From assembly GCF_036323735.1 (NCBI RefSeq), contig NC_086024.1, positions 57,663,424 to 57,727,423 of the forward strand: 64,000 bases of DNA, written 5' to 3'. The translations under genes were made by a program, and so were the position numbers. Under the pieces are notes generated by a model. It had not been told where the DNA came from. It did not search any database and worked only from the letters and a program-made list of their open reading frames with translations. Numbering within the stretch: the first letter of the stretch is position 1; every line of letters begins with the position of its first letter. The DNA comes from Rattus norvegicus. Taxonomy: Eukaryota; Chordata; Mammalia; Rodentia; Muridae. Below, in pieces: positions 44,466-57,100 of this stretch.

Positions 44466-47400
44466 TTCTTCCACTTGCATGGAAAAAGATGTTTATACAA
44501 TTGGCCTTGCTACATCCAAATTCCCTCTACCCTTCATTATAGTTAGCAGAATATTTCTTAAACAGTCTTTCTCAAAACTCTGTTTTCTCGAATATTATTT
44601 TTTTGTCGATGGAGGAATATTGATAGTACAACTTTGTCCTGTGCAGAATCTGTGATCAGAAGAATAAATGAATGCTTGTGAGTTTCCAGATCAAAGCACT
44701 GACCTAAGGCATAACACCCTCAGGATAAATCTCTGAGTCCCTGGATGGTTTTGGAGGTCATTTTGAGATTGTGCTGGACAGCCAAATTCTTAGTGCTGTG
44801 GGTGGAGCTGACTTGAGTTGAATCTCACTTCCACTTTGGACTGAGCTCAAGCTGTAGAAGCTTTGTGGAGGATCAGCTTTCAGAAAAACAGGGGCAGCAG
44901 AGAGTGAACGGATGGGATAGTAACAAAATTCAAGGTCGTTCTGAGAGCTCTTCCCAGGAGAGTCTTGTTTTCCATTGCCCGGACTCCAGAGGCAGGGTCC
45001 TCAACTGCAGTCAGTAACTTCTTTACGCTAATACGCACAGACTCTCGGGACGCGTTTCTTAAATATCTGGGAGTTGGCAGAATGTCTTCTGCTAAGTGGG
45101 CTTGCTCTATGCTTCAGAACCAGTGAATTTTAATTAAAGATGTTAGGACTCACATGCTGTTCATTAAATCAAAGTTAACTTATATTGAGTTGTTTTGTAT
45201 GAATATTTTAACACCCACCAAACCTTCAGAGTATCTTTTGTTCATATGTGGGTTCCTTTTTGACTGTAGTAGATGTTTGGCCTGGCATTTTAGCTGACTG
45301 GAAGGTGAAGCCATGTGAAGCTGGCTGGCGGAGGAGAGGGAGGCTGACTGGAAGCATTGAATGCAGAGCCAAGGTTTGTGGAATAGATAGCTAGGAATTG
45401 CAGCTTGGATTCCAGCTTAGCTGCTGAGAGATGCTGGATTTTCCTTGCTTTCTTCTTACCTAATGTTGGGGACAGCAAGACCATTTTAGGAGGAAGCAGC
45501 CTTATTAAAATACCTTTAAAGATGGGACCCAATTCGGTAAGCATGAAAGCTGTGATTCACGCAGCCCATTTTCTTCCTTGACAGTAACAGACTTGATACT
45601 GAAACAAAATGAGTCCTGTCTTTGCCAAGCACATCCCAAGTTACAAAAAACAAGAGTTCTGTTCCACCAACACTTCCTTTACTTTATAATTCTGCAATTG
45701 CTCAACTGGGCAAGCATGGGATCTTGAATGGGGACTGAATATACTTGGGGCATAAAACTGACATTAAGTTGATGATCTGAACTTTTCACGTTCTATTCTC
45801 TAAAATAGATACGGAGGAATTGAGGAGAGCGTGTGAGAGAGGTGCCTGAGCCCTGCTCCCAAACGACCTGTATCTAGGAAAGCTGGAATATGCAAATTAT
45901 AAGTTAGAACTCATTAATGATTTAGCGTTTACTGGATATTGTTTGCAGGCTCCATAAGCAGTCTTTAGCTGTAGCCTCTTGCTGCCACTCACTAGAGTTT
46001 GGTCAGCACCTGGTAAACAGTCTTCTTGCATAAATGACCATGGAAAGCAGCAGAATACAGTGAATTTCTGCACAGCCCATTTAGGTTTTAGGAACATAGC
46101 TTCCTTTTCCATTTAGTCTCATTCCTTTTAAACCCATGGCTGTTGATGAAGCTTAAACATAACCACAGATAGCATCCTTCCCGTAGGAAATCCCTCCTGG
46201 AACTGGACCCTTCCTAGTTACCACACTATCCAGGGAAAAATGCTACCACAGCCTCCCATGTTTCCCAGCCTCTTCTCCTTACTAAACAATCCTTTCAACC
46301 ATGACTGTTATTGAACTGGGAAGCTCAAAAGTATCACGTTTCCAACGATGGCATCAGAGATGAGCGAAAGATCTCTCTGGGAGGCCCTGGGCATCAGTGG
46401 TGTGGCAAGCCCCGGGCTGATGTCAGAGTCCAGTCAAGGATGAGACAGTTGTTCCTTCTTGCTGAGACTGACTGTAGGAATCCTGCATTTGCTACTTCTT
46501 AATTCCTGACAGAGGGTGATATTTTCTCTAAATAGTAATACTTCTCTTTTCATTTGTAGAGCCTAGATACTCATTCCAGGAAGCATTCTCTTCAATATCC
46601 TGTTAGGCAAGGATGAAACAGCCGGCTCCGACCAGGAATGTGAGGAAGGTCTCCTGCCTTCCTCAGGGTTGGCCCCGTAACAGGGAGATGGTCATAAAGT
46701 TAACCAGTACCCAGCATTTGATCTGAAAATGAGTTGCACAGATGTCTGCCATCAGCTTGCTTTCTAGCTTCTCATTGTCAGGACAAACAAAAGCAGAGGT
46801 TCCATGTGGCTGGTGTTTGGCCTTCTCCCTCCCTCCTTGTGGAAGAAATGCATGTTGCTGATGTTTGTTTGTTGTGGTTTAACTCCTAGCAGTTTGGTTG
46901 TAGTGGTTTGTAAAATGAGTGTAGCTGAGAGAAAAGTCTCCATCTGTGAAACCGAGGAACACCACTCTCAAGTCTGAGGAGTAAAGGAAGAATTCTGTTA
47001 CAAAGATAGCAAGCTGCCTCTGAGATGAGGTGATGAAATCCTGCGTAGGCTGTGAATAAGCAGATACTTTGTGGTGGAAAGGACTTAGAATTTGGAATGT
47101 GGACCCTCCACTCTGGCTTTGACTCAGCTGGTATCTGCTTTGGGAGGGCTAGAAAGCTGTCGTTAATAAGCAGATACAGAAGTCTACATCCACCAAAGAG
47201 CCAATCCTGGCTTTGCTGTTCACAGGACAAGTCTTTGCTCACTGCCTCAGTTTCCTCACGTCTAAAGAGGAGAGCATGATGCTACCTGCATCTAGATTTT
47301 CATCAAGGTTAAATTTGTATATGTTCTAAATGATCTGTAAGATTTCAAATAATCATAAACTGGACATTTCATCTCTCTCCCCTCTTTGAATTCTTTATTA

Positions 47401-47886
47401 CTATGTGTTAATCTGTAACTTTCTAAGTTCCTTGCTTCAATACAATGATTCTACATAGTTAGGCATTTTTCTTTTCTTTCCTTCTTATTTTTAATGCAAT
47501 TAACATTCAAATAGATTTAAAAAATCACAGAGCAATGTGTTGCCATCCATTGATGATGTGTCAGAATGTTATGCTGAACTATCTCAACCATGATTTAAAG
47601 AAACCCAGCTCACTGTTCAGGAAGAGTTGTTCTTGGCAGTGACAAACAGTCCAATATCTCTGATAAGTTATGACTTCAGAGAACTGGACCCTGAGAAGTC
47701 ACCAATAACCCCTACAGTTTAGTGCCAACTCATAGTAACTGGACTTCACATCTTGTCTCCCACTTTTCCTCCACCTGGGATTATTTTTGGCTCCATCAAA
47801 CTGCAGAATGCAGAGCTGTCCTCAAATGACTCACTCAGTTAAGGGCACCCACCTTACCTAGAATCCCTCTGCTGCAGAGTGTAATG
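44466..47886. other. Unassigned sequence (about 3.4 kb)
   Basis: No SINE, L1 or LTR landmark was recognised and no coding exon is evident. The longest frames (84, 118 and 75 codons) overlap on opposite strands and lack domains. Confidence 0.5.
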
Positions 47887-48625
47887 TGTTGTACTGAGAA
47901 TCCTTGTCTTCTGTGTACTTATCTGGCTTTCACTGTAATCTGCGGAGCTCATAGACACACAGTCCAGTTCATTGGACTACAGACTTAAGGAGAAAAGTTT
48001 TATTCTTTCATAAATTTAAAATGATTTTTTATAAATAGTAGTTTTAAATTCACACCCAACCCAAAGAAAATATAGAGATATGTAGGTTGAAGTCATTATG
48101 CAATTGAAGGTAGGTACAGGATAGAACAAGGCCTGTCATTGGACAAGAAGGAAGAATGGGCAGGAGAAAAGTTTTATAGAGGAGAGAGGAGGAGCTGGAG
48201 TGGAGAGGAAGGAGTGGGGAGAACATGGCGGCAGATGTGAAGATTCTTCTCTGCGCATAGATACAGGTTGTCATCACTATTTTTAAGGGATGGGTGTGTA
48301 CAGGATTTTGTGCTGTCTTGATGAGCAATTTGTATCTTATCAATTGGATCAGAGGCTATTGTGTGTTCTTTCATTGAGCGACTTAATTGAGTCCACAGTA
48401 AGAGAGCCATGAGATGAAACTGGCTGTAAGTAAGGACATGGTGGCTTGGCAGGGTGCTGCACTGGGCTATCAGAACCTGGGTCAGAAAGTTGGGCAGCAT
48501 GGAGCTGCTGAGATAAATTAGCACTAGTTCCAATGACCAATGACCGGCTGGAGACTGGACTAGAGAGAGAGCGACTGCCAGGACATGCAGAACTGTTCTG
48601 CCCTTTTTTCTTTTTTGCCACAACA
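47887..48625 (-). mobile_element. LTR of an unrecognised endogenous retrovirus, minus strand
   Basis: On the minus strand the element starts TGTTGTGGC (48625) and ends AGTACAACA (47887), giving TG...CA ends with a 6-base TGTTGT/ACAACA inverted repeat. A TATA box CTATAAAAC (complement of 48171-48179) is followed about 170 bases later by AATAAA (complement of 47998-48003). No matching target duplication is seen (gtaatg against gagata), so the ends may have changed or one border may be off. The 149-codon frame at 48174-48623 lies within U3 and shows no viral motif. Confidence 0.6.
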
Positions 48626-48787
48626 GAGATAGTCATATGACACCCCATCATGCAGAATCCCCATCACTATCAGAACGAATCTTCCAAATCAGGAGGTTTG
48701 ACTTGTTACGGTTGGTGATATTGTACTGCCGTTATTTCCCATCTACCCTTTAGTCAGAGTTCCCTCTGCTATGATATATTCTAAGAG

Positions 48788-48890
48788 TTTGGATTTGAGT
48801 TTGTTACACAGTTGAGGCTTGAACTCTTGATTTTGCTTCTGCCCCCAAAGAGCTGGGATTTCAGGCATGTGCTGCTATGCTCCAGTCTAA
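48788..48890 (-). mobile_element. Degraded B1 SINE, minus strand
   Basis: 'gttgaggcttgaactcttga', 'ttctgcccccaaagagctgg' and 'gatttcaggcatgtgctgct' follow antisense B1. Confidence 0.6.
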
Positions 48891-49935
48891 CCTTTTTACT
48901 TTAAAAACAAGCAAATCAGTGGCTTTATCCTAGATAGACCCCTCCTCTCCAGTCTGTTGTTTCTGGTTTATCACAGTGTATTCCAAGCTGTCTGAGTTTC
49001 TTCCTAGACATTCTTCCATAAATGCCTTCTCGAACAGTTTTTTTTTTTTAATAGACTGAAGTTAGTGTTGGAGCTCCCCTGACATGGCAGGGTACCAAGC
49101 AAAATGCACAGCATACATGTATGTCAATATATGCAAATTCCAATAACTTACAAATGCATATGATTCTAGAAAGACTAAACACTTCTCATTAGCTAAATCA
49201 TGTATAAAACCACATGGAAGCAGGAAGAAAACTCCTTGTGAAGATGGCTTCCTAACATCGGTTCTCCGCTTCTCCAAGCAGTTTCCTTCTAGGCTCTGAA
49301 GACCATTTACCTGCCTAGGAGCAATGGCCATTTCCCACCCCAGCAACACATCATTGTCAAGATGACTCAGAGGGCCGATGGCCACTGTGTTTGTGTTTTC
49401 AAGGTCATTTTCTCCTAACTACAGTGAACTATTTTATTCTTCCCGTACTATTTATGGCTCCTTGATGTTTTCTAACTTACACTGAGTATTCGTTTGTGAC
49501 CTACTATCTCCCACTTCCCATCTAGATTGACTGACTTTCTCAAAAGCAAAGGCTATGCTTGCTCATAACTTTTTCTCAAATATTCCTGAAACAGGTGTCC
49601 AGGAAGTGTTTTCCGAAAGGTGACTGATTCAATAAGCTTTATTGGGATATAAAGGCGTACAATCATAAGCTCTAACTCTAGGGCTAGAGTTTTGAGAGCT
49701 GCATATATAGCATCTTAACTGCTACCAGGATGTGCTGTACAACACACATCTATGACTCTTGTAACTTCCTTTATCCCTTTGCAGTCAACTTCCTTCTCAC
49801 ACCCATTTCTCAGTAAACACTCACTTGCTTTTGAGTACCTTAATCTTTAAATCTAAGCCATGGGGAATTACATAGCATGAGATCCTTTCAGCCTAGTTTC
49901 TTTCAATTAATTTGTATACTTATTTTATTATTGTC
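48891..49935. other. Unassigned sequence
   Basis: No gene or recognised repeat. Confidence 0.5.
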
Positions 49936-49937
49936 AT

Positions 49938-50015
49938 TTTGATTTGTTTGGGTTTTTGAGACAGGGCATCATCGTGTAGATCAGGCTGGCCTCAAACTCT
50001 CAGAAATCGGTAGGA
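49938..50015 (-). mobile_element. Truncated B1 SINE, minus strand
   Basis: 'gggtttttgagacagggcat', 'atcaggctggcctcaaactc' and 'tcagaaatcggtaggagca' give the tail-proximal part of antisense B1; the rest is missing. Confidence 0.65.
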
Positions 50016-50156
50016 GCACAAAAAACTGATTCAAGTTTGTTGGGGGACTTTTGTCATAACAATGGGAAGCTAATCGAGCTACCAGAATGAAATAGTGCAC
50101 ACTAGATAAAATATTTCCATGTGGTTGATTAAAAAAAACCCAAAAAACAAAAATCA

Positions 50157-51140
50157 CTCTTTATTCTAACTGGGGTGACATGAATCTCAGAGTAGTTTTA
50201 ATTTGAATTTCCTTGATGGTGCATTTTTTTCAAGCTTTTCTTGGCTATTTGTATTTCTTCTTTTGAAAACTGTTGATTCTGTTGATTCACCCATTAGCTT
50301 CTTGGGGAATTAAGATCTGCAGATCTTCATAGAGCCTCATGTATGCTAAATACCAATCTCCACTCCCTTCTCCTTTTGGAGGCTGCTTCTTTACCCATGA
50401 TTCTTTCCTTTGCTCTGCAGCTTTATTACTGATGAAATCCCTTTTGGGAATTGATGGTTTTATTTGCTGTATCAGAGTCCTTCTCAGAAAATCCTTATAT
50501 AAGTCTACACCTTAAAGCACACATTCTGTGTTATCTTAGAGCAGTTTTAGAGTTCCTGACTTAACATTAAGGTCTTCAGTTCATTTTTAATTGACATTTT
50601 GCTGGGTGAGGAACATGGATTTAGTTTTACTCTCTGTCTAGGAATATCCAGTTTTTCTTGCCCTATTTGAATTTTTTCCTACAGTGTGCTTTTTTTTTAA
50701 ATTTTTTTTTTGTCAAAAACTCAGTGGCTATAGGTATGTGAGTTTATCTATGAATATTTTTTCTATTCCATTGTGTGTCAGTTTGTGCAAGGTTGCTTGT
50801 GCTTTTGTTACTGTGATTCACTGCAATTGGACAGTGATTACCTCAGCACTGTCCCTTGGCTAAGGGTTGGTTTATTGCCTATTGAAGATCCTTCGTCCAT
50901 CCATATACCATGTTCCTAGTGCCTTGAAGACTGTCACTATGATTTTGATGGGTATGACATAGAATCTGTAGATAACCTTTGCTATTTTGACATGTTCAGT
51001 TTTCTAATTCATGTCCATACAATCTTTTTCTACTTTTTAGTGCCTTCTTCAAATTATTCAGTGTCTTAACCTTCTCACTGTTGAAGACGTTCATCTCCAT
51101 TAGGTTTATTCTTAGGAATATATTTTTCAATTAAATTACT
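50157..51140 (-). mobile_element. Ancient L1 ORF2 C-terminal part, minus strand
   Basis: The antisense ORF2 order is visible: 'attctaactggggtgacatg', 'tttgctctgcagctttatta', 'atttttaattgacattttgc', 'cttggctaagggttggttta' and 'gattttgatgggtatgacat'. It is badly diverged, with indels and no open frame. With 52370-53990 it probably forms one old insertion split by a later element. Confidence 0.65.
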
Positions 51141-51159
51141 ATTTTTAAAAGTTAAAATA

Positions 51160-52215
51160 TAATTATACCATTTTCTCACTTCCCTTCCTTCCTACCAATA
51201 TCTCCCATGTTGCCTCTGTTTGCTCTCTCTCTCAAAATTATTTCCTTAATAGATTTACATTTCCATAAATTATAAATACAACCAGGCAGCCCATTTAGTG
51301 TTCCTTGTATATACACTATTCAGGGCTGACCATTTGATACTGAGTATCTAATTTGGGGGGCTCAATCCTTAGGGAAGATTATTTCTTCTATTCTCAGCAT
51401 TTGCTAATTGCTTGTATTTCTTTGTCTATGGGTGGGGCCTGATAAGATTTCCTCTGTCCATGTTGGCTTGTCTTTTACCCTTATTGTTGAATATTAGGTG
51501 AAGCTTTACTCATCCTTTTTGGGAGATGCTATCTTACAGCAGATTTCCTCATCTTCTGGCTCTCAAAGTTTCTCTACCCCTTCTTTTGAGATGTTTTCTG
51601 AGTCTTAGGTGAAGGAATTGGGTTGAGAATATGTCCATTGGAGCTGGACAGCCCATGGTCAAATAGTTCTATGCATTTTGGTTGGTTGTGATTTTCTGTA
51701 ATGGTCTTTGAGGCTATTGGTTACAAAGAGAAGTTTCTTCGATGAGGGATGAGAGCTACATTCATGTGTGAGTATAAGGGAAATTATTTAGAATGTCATT
51801 AGGAATTATACTAGACAGATAAAGTGATATGGTATTGATCTATGACCTCACTAGCCCCTGATAGCTGACTAGGTTAGATCTGTTGGTTATTGTCAATATG
51901 TAAGTGCCAATATTGCACCCCTGGGGTTGCCAGGCCATTTGGTCATTCTTGTGCTCCTTGTCTGGGTAGGACTATGGGTTGCTACTTCCCCATTCTATGT
52001 TCTGGTACTATAAAAGTTAATCCTCAGAGGAGAAGCTTTCATGCCAAGTCATATCCAGCTCAGATCCTCTGAGTCTGCTCTCTGAACTCAATTTTATTCA
52101 GCAGTAGGGATTCATTTTTAACCACTGGGAGGCAACCAAGGGCAGCAGCCCATATTGTTTTGGGAGTCTTTTGGGCTCCCCTGATCAACAACATGAAAAA
52201 GGGTTTCTTATGCTT
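51160..52215 (-). mobile_element. HAL1/Lx-like rodent L1 3' UTR, minus strand
   Basis: Landmarks such as 'cagggctgaccatttgatac', 'gattttctgtaatggtcttt', 'gagaagtttcttcgatgagg' and 'ggcaaccaagggcagcagcc' match the antisense 3' UTR of older rodent L1/HAL1 elements (MusHAL1/Lx9-like by memory). It sits between two ORF2 pieces in the same orientation, suggesting nesting. Confidence 0.6.
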
Positions 52216-52988
52216 GGTATTGTGTTTTTGTTAGTCTCTGGATCTTGGGGGATGGGAATGACATTGTGAGCCCAAGTGGGGTAACTTCAGTTAAAATATA
52301 TTTGTGTGTATATATCTATATCTATATATACATGAATCAAATACTTTCACTGTTAGAAGTGTTCATTATGTCTGAGTGAGTTTGTGTTGTGTTTTCATTT
52401 TCTTTAGTTTTAGAAAATTTAAAAATGTCTTTTTAAAAAATATTCTTCATTAGTGAGTTGTTGGGCTTCCATGAGTTTCTATATTTACTACTAATTTGTT
52501 TGCTGTCTATTGCATCATGGGCAGATAGGATTCAGAAAATTGTTTCAACTTTTCTGTATTTTTAAGGGTTTGTTTTATGTCATAGGTGTGGTCTGTTTTA
52601 GAGAAGCATCTGTGGGCTTTTGGGTAGACTGTATACTCTTTGGAATTTAGGTAGAATATTCTGTAGCTATCTGCTAATTCTTCTTGATGTACAGTGTCCT
52701 TTAATTCTGATCTCTTTCTATCTCCAGATAACACTGGAGACAATGGGCTCGAATTCTATTATTAATAGTTTGCAACATTAATTTGCATATTTAATTTTAG
52801 TAGTACACTTATGAAAATGATTGATCACAATCAGGTGCATATGTATTTAGGATAGTAATGTCTTCTTGGTTAACTGTTTCCTTGATTAGAATCAAATTTC
52901 CTTCTTTATTTCTTTGATTAGTTTTAGATTGAACACTATTTTTGTCAGATATTGGGTTAATATTGCCTGTTTGCTTCCTGGTTCTGGT

Positions 52989-53029
52989 CTTAAAGTAAAG
53001 TCGCTTTACTTTAAGATGTTGAACATCTT
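52989..53029. repeat. Two overlapping perfect palindromes
   Basis: cttaaagtaaag (52989-53000) pairs with ctttactttaag (53004-53015) around a tcg loop. The word AAGATGTT (53013-53020) pairs with AACATCTT (53022-53029) around one G. They overlap by three bases. Confidence 0.95.
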
Positions 53030-53485
53030 TAACGCTCAGGTGAGTTTCTAGTAGAAAGAAGAAAAATAGATTTTTTTTCCTGAATACATTCAGCCAGCCT
53101 GAGTCTTCTCACTGGAGAATTAAGGCCATTAATATTTAAAGTTATTATTGATGTGTTTGTGCTGATTGCGGTCACTTTGTTTTTATTCCTGTTTGTGTTT
53201 TGCTTTGTATAATTTTAGCTTCATTTGTTTTCTTCCTTGACTTCTTGGCTGTGTTCATTCCTCTCTTCAGTTTGATGTTTTGCTTACAATATTAATTTTA
53301 GAGTTGGCTTAATGGACATGACATTTTTAGGCTGTTTGGATTCTTAGAAGTTTTCATTTCTTTTTTAACTATGGTAATAGTTTTGTTGGACAGAGTAATC
53401 TCAACTGGCAGTCATAATCTTTTAGACTTGAAATGCACTGCTATAGGATGTCTGGCCTTCCAAGTTTCCATAGAGAAATCAATTG

Positions 53486-53488
53486 TGG

Positions 53489-53533
<45 letters not shown>
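53486..53533. repeat. (TG)n microsatellite
   Basis: TG units are interrupted once by tata, inside the old L1. Confidence 0.95.
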
Positions 53534-54099
53534 TTCTTTTTCTACAGAGATATTATTTTAACTATGATATATTGTGGGGCATTTCTTTTCCTGTCTATTT
53601 CATGTTCTCTGCATTTGTATGTATGCTTGAGTATGTCTATATTTAGTTTGCAGAAGTTTATTCTCTGATCTTGTTGAAATTATGGTCTAGGACATTGACC
53701 ATGGATTCTGCTTTCTCATGTGTGCTAGTAATCTAGAAGTTTGCTTTATATTTAGATCTTTTCCTGATGTCTCATATGTCCTACATATCCTTGCCTGTGT
53801 ATTTAAATATTTATTTTTTATATTTTTTGCTTGTTTGGTCCAGATCCTTTACTTTATCTTCAAATCCTGATATTCTATCTTCTTCTTGATTCATTCTACT
53901 TGTATGACTTTCTCTCCTTTTCTGTTTGGGTTATTGTTTTTTATTTTTTAAATTCTGTCTTCATTTTAGCTTCATTTCCACACTATACCAGTTAAACTGT
54001 TAAAAGACCCAAATATCAGTATATATTTAAAACAGAATAAAGTTAATAATAATAATGGAAGTGCTTTTGCTATTCAGCCTCAAGATATGTGTGTGTATG

Positions 54100-54104
<5 letters not shown>

Positions 54105-54168
<64 letters not shown>
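54105..54168. repeat. (CA)n-(TA)n compound microsatellite
   Basis: CA units (54105-54135) pass directly into TA units (54136-54168). Confidence 0.95.
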
Positions 54169-54170
<2 letters not shown>

Positions 54171-57100
54171 TGCATACCTAAGGATATGATAACCTGAGTT
54201 ACTGAATCAAGCTGATCCACAATCCATTGCTTCTTGAACATTCAGCTTTTGTGCTATTTCTTAATTTGGAAGCAAACACAGACATGTTCCTTGTGTGTTA
54301 TTTGAAGTCTTACCAGAAGGCATCATCTTTATACTTATTCCTTTTTATTTTCAGATGAGTCATGCTGAGGAATACTTTTATTTCATGTTGCAACCTGGTC
54401 CTTTGCATAATTGGCCCGAGGCTTCCTTTATCTGTGTGGTCATGAGCTCCGTCTGGATATGTAGAACAATGCAAGTCATTTAGAAAGGTAAAGTGTGGTT
54501 TTTGCTGATGCTTTGAAAGTATTTTAAAGTCAGTTGTTATCTGTAAGCTTCCATAGACCAGCTCCTTAAATAGATTAAAAACTGGTAAGGAGCAGGGGTG
54601 GGAGTCGGGGAGGGAAGTGAGGGGTCGGGTAAGAAGACTTGATATTCAACTTTTTGCCTCATACAGATTTAAATTCTGAAATGGTAACTGAGTCATTTAC
54701 AGCTTTTCAGATTCTCATTCTAATTTTCTGGACTATTTAATTCAATGGCAATTGGGAAAAGATTTCTAGAAAAGCTCAATTTAACCTTTTGGAACTGAGA
54801 ATGTGTTTTTAATTACAGGTGCATCTATGCCCATGTATACACACATACTGTACTAAATCTTACAGTAGGCTAATAGAGGAAAAGACAAAGACAAATTTTG
54901 TTATATATATTCTGACTTGGGACCAAGAGTATAAATATTTCCACCATCTCAGGGTCTTTTGTCACCTAGTCCTTAGTTAGATAAATTATTTTCTCATTCA
55001 TCAATCTGTTCCTTACAATGTTTAAGAAGAGAATTGGGTAGATGCACTTTAAAATATAGTGTGTAACAATCCTCTTTGCTGCTTTAAGCAATATTGCTTT
55101 GCTAAAATGTTTGATTTAAATCCCAGACTTAACCATTTAGTAGCTACAGCCTTTGGGAACACTACTGAACTACTCTGAATCTGAGTAGGTTTGTCTCAAA
55201 ATGAAGAAAGCATTACCCACAGCTCAAACACCTACTGCAAATTCATAGTTTGCTGGCAAATGTCCTCTTTCCTTTGTTTTCTTTAGTCAAGATAATGTTA
55301 AAAAGAAACCAGAACTCATTTATATATAAGAATTTAGGCCCCTGTTCATGTGTCCTGGGGGAATTAATTCTACAGAAGTATTAACAATGGGTGGTAGGAA
55401 TGCATGTGTATCTGTCCAGGGCAGTCAGGAGGATGGCTTCCCTTTACAGCAATGGAGGCATCTCAGTGAAGGGGGAGGAGGGTTTTGTGTGTGTTTTTCT
55501 GGTCAAAGGCCGGAAAACCCCTGGCCTTCCTCCTCACACATTCAGTGCTACATTTGTGAGGGTGTTGCCAAGTTTGGCCCCGCCATCACAGGAAGATTCG
55601 TCAGGAAAGTCAGGAATGGAAAACTGAATAAGGAGATGTGTAGAATGCAGGCTGAACATTTTTGAGAATTATTAGGAAAAAGGAGCAATCGAGGGAACCA
55701 AAACCATATCCTCTGTCTACTTAGTGCCCTAGAGAAGATTCCCTCTTGGTCTGGCACATCTGAGACAATCTAGGCCAGTGTTCCTTGAGCTAGCATAAAT
55801 ATTTTTAAAGGCATTCCTGTTAGATATAGGTCAGAAATTCCCTAAACCTGTTTTTCTGGATACATTGACCCTAGGTCAAGGGTATGTAGAAAGGTTAACA
55901 AGACCAAATTCTGCTATCTTTTTCCTCTTTGAGGCACACCTTATTTACAAAAGGAAATTTAGACAACATGGTCCCATAGAATTTGGCATAGAGAAACTCA
56001 AAGCAAATATTTATTTTGCAGGGATTAGTAGGCAAAGTTAAGGTAGAGAGATTGACCTTGTTTAACCTTAAGGAAGTTTATTGAGCTGTTAATGAAGTAC
56101 AATATCTCTGATTAATAAATATTAAGAAATTACCATTAGATTTCTGCTAAACATTAACAACCATTATGAATCAGACAACAGAAATGGAATAAAATTAAAA
56201 AAGAAGCTACACACTTTTTTATTTGGCTTGAAGTCAATTCTAAGGCATTATTCAAAGAAAGATTCCCATTCCAGGACATTGTCCACCTTGTCACCATTTG
56301 TGTTTGAGGCTTTTGGGTCTGTCACTGTTGGACAGTGGAGCAGCCTCAGTGGACCCTCAGGCCAGCTGGCTGCCTGCTGCTGACTCACCTCCAGAAGCAT
56401 CGGGCCCTACTCCTGAGGGTTTCTTGAGCATACTGCTGTGTCATTTTTGAAACATCCTTTGGCACCAACTCTGTATGATTAAGTGTAGCTCTTTAGTAGC
56501 CCAGAGTTTGAGATAGTTGTTGTCACAGGGGGCCAGAATACTGGCATCTGACTTCAAACAAGAGATCAAAGTGAATTCCCAGACCCGTTCCAAGAGTGTT
56601 TTGTAACTGCTGGAAGGGAACATCAAACATTCATGATTCATTAATAGTGTCTACACCACCAAAAGGAAAAAAAAAAAGAAAGGAAAATGCAATGGGGGTT
56701 TGATACTTATCTACTCATTAATCTACCTACTCTGATAGACCTGCGCATCAGGGATAAGTTATTTTGTTTGCTTTCTGTCCCAGTGTGTGGATGTCAGATG
56801 CAGTGTTCTATTATCAAGTGTGATTATAGGATGGCTTTGGCCAGTCTAAACATTGCCTAGGAATTGTTTATCATGCTTGATTTAATACCCCTTCTGGTGC
56901 ATGTTTGCTACTAATTTCTGCTTGAGAATTTCCAACAAAGCAAACATTTACACAAAGAGGGTGATTCCCTATTCGCTGTAGACTTGAAGCATGTCAATGT
57001 TACCAAAATAGATGTAACCGTCTCTGGGTTCCCAAGACCTCAGTCTCATCTAGTCACTTACAAGTTGTGCCAGAAGGCAAGAGAGTGCATTTCTCTCTGA

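Larger units (their letters stand above)
52370..53990 (-). mobile_element. Ancient L1 ORF2 central and N-terminal part, minus strand
   Basis: The antisense order includes 'tattgcatcatgggcagata', 'ataggtgtggtctgttttag', 'tctgtagctatctgctaatt', 'aggtgcatatgtatttagga', 'aaggccattaatatttaaag' and 'gtctggccttccaagtttcc', all expected of L1 ORF2 toward its endonuclease end. No frame is open for long. A TG array (53486-53533) and overlapping palindromes (52989-53029) lie inside. Confidence 0.6.

Noticed and set aside
48174..48623. 149-codon minus-strand frame
   Set aside because: It lies within the U3 part of an LTR and shows no gag, pol, env or accessory-protein motif.
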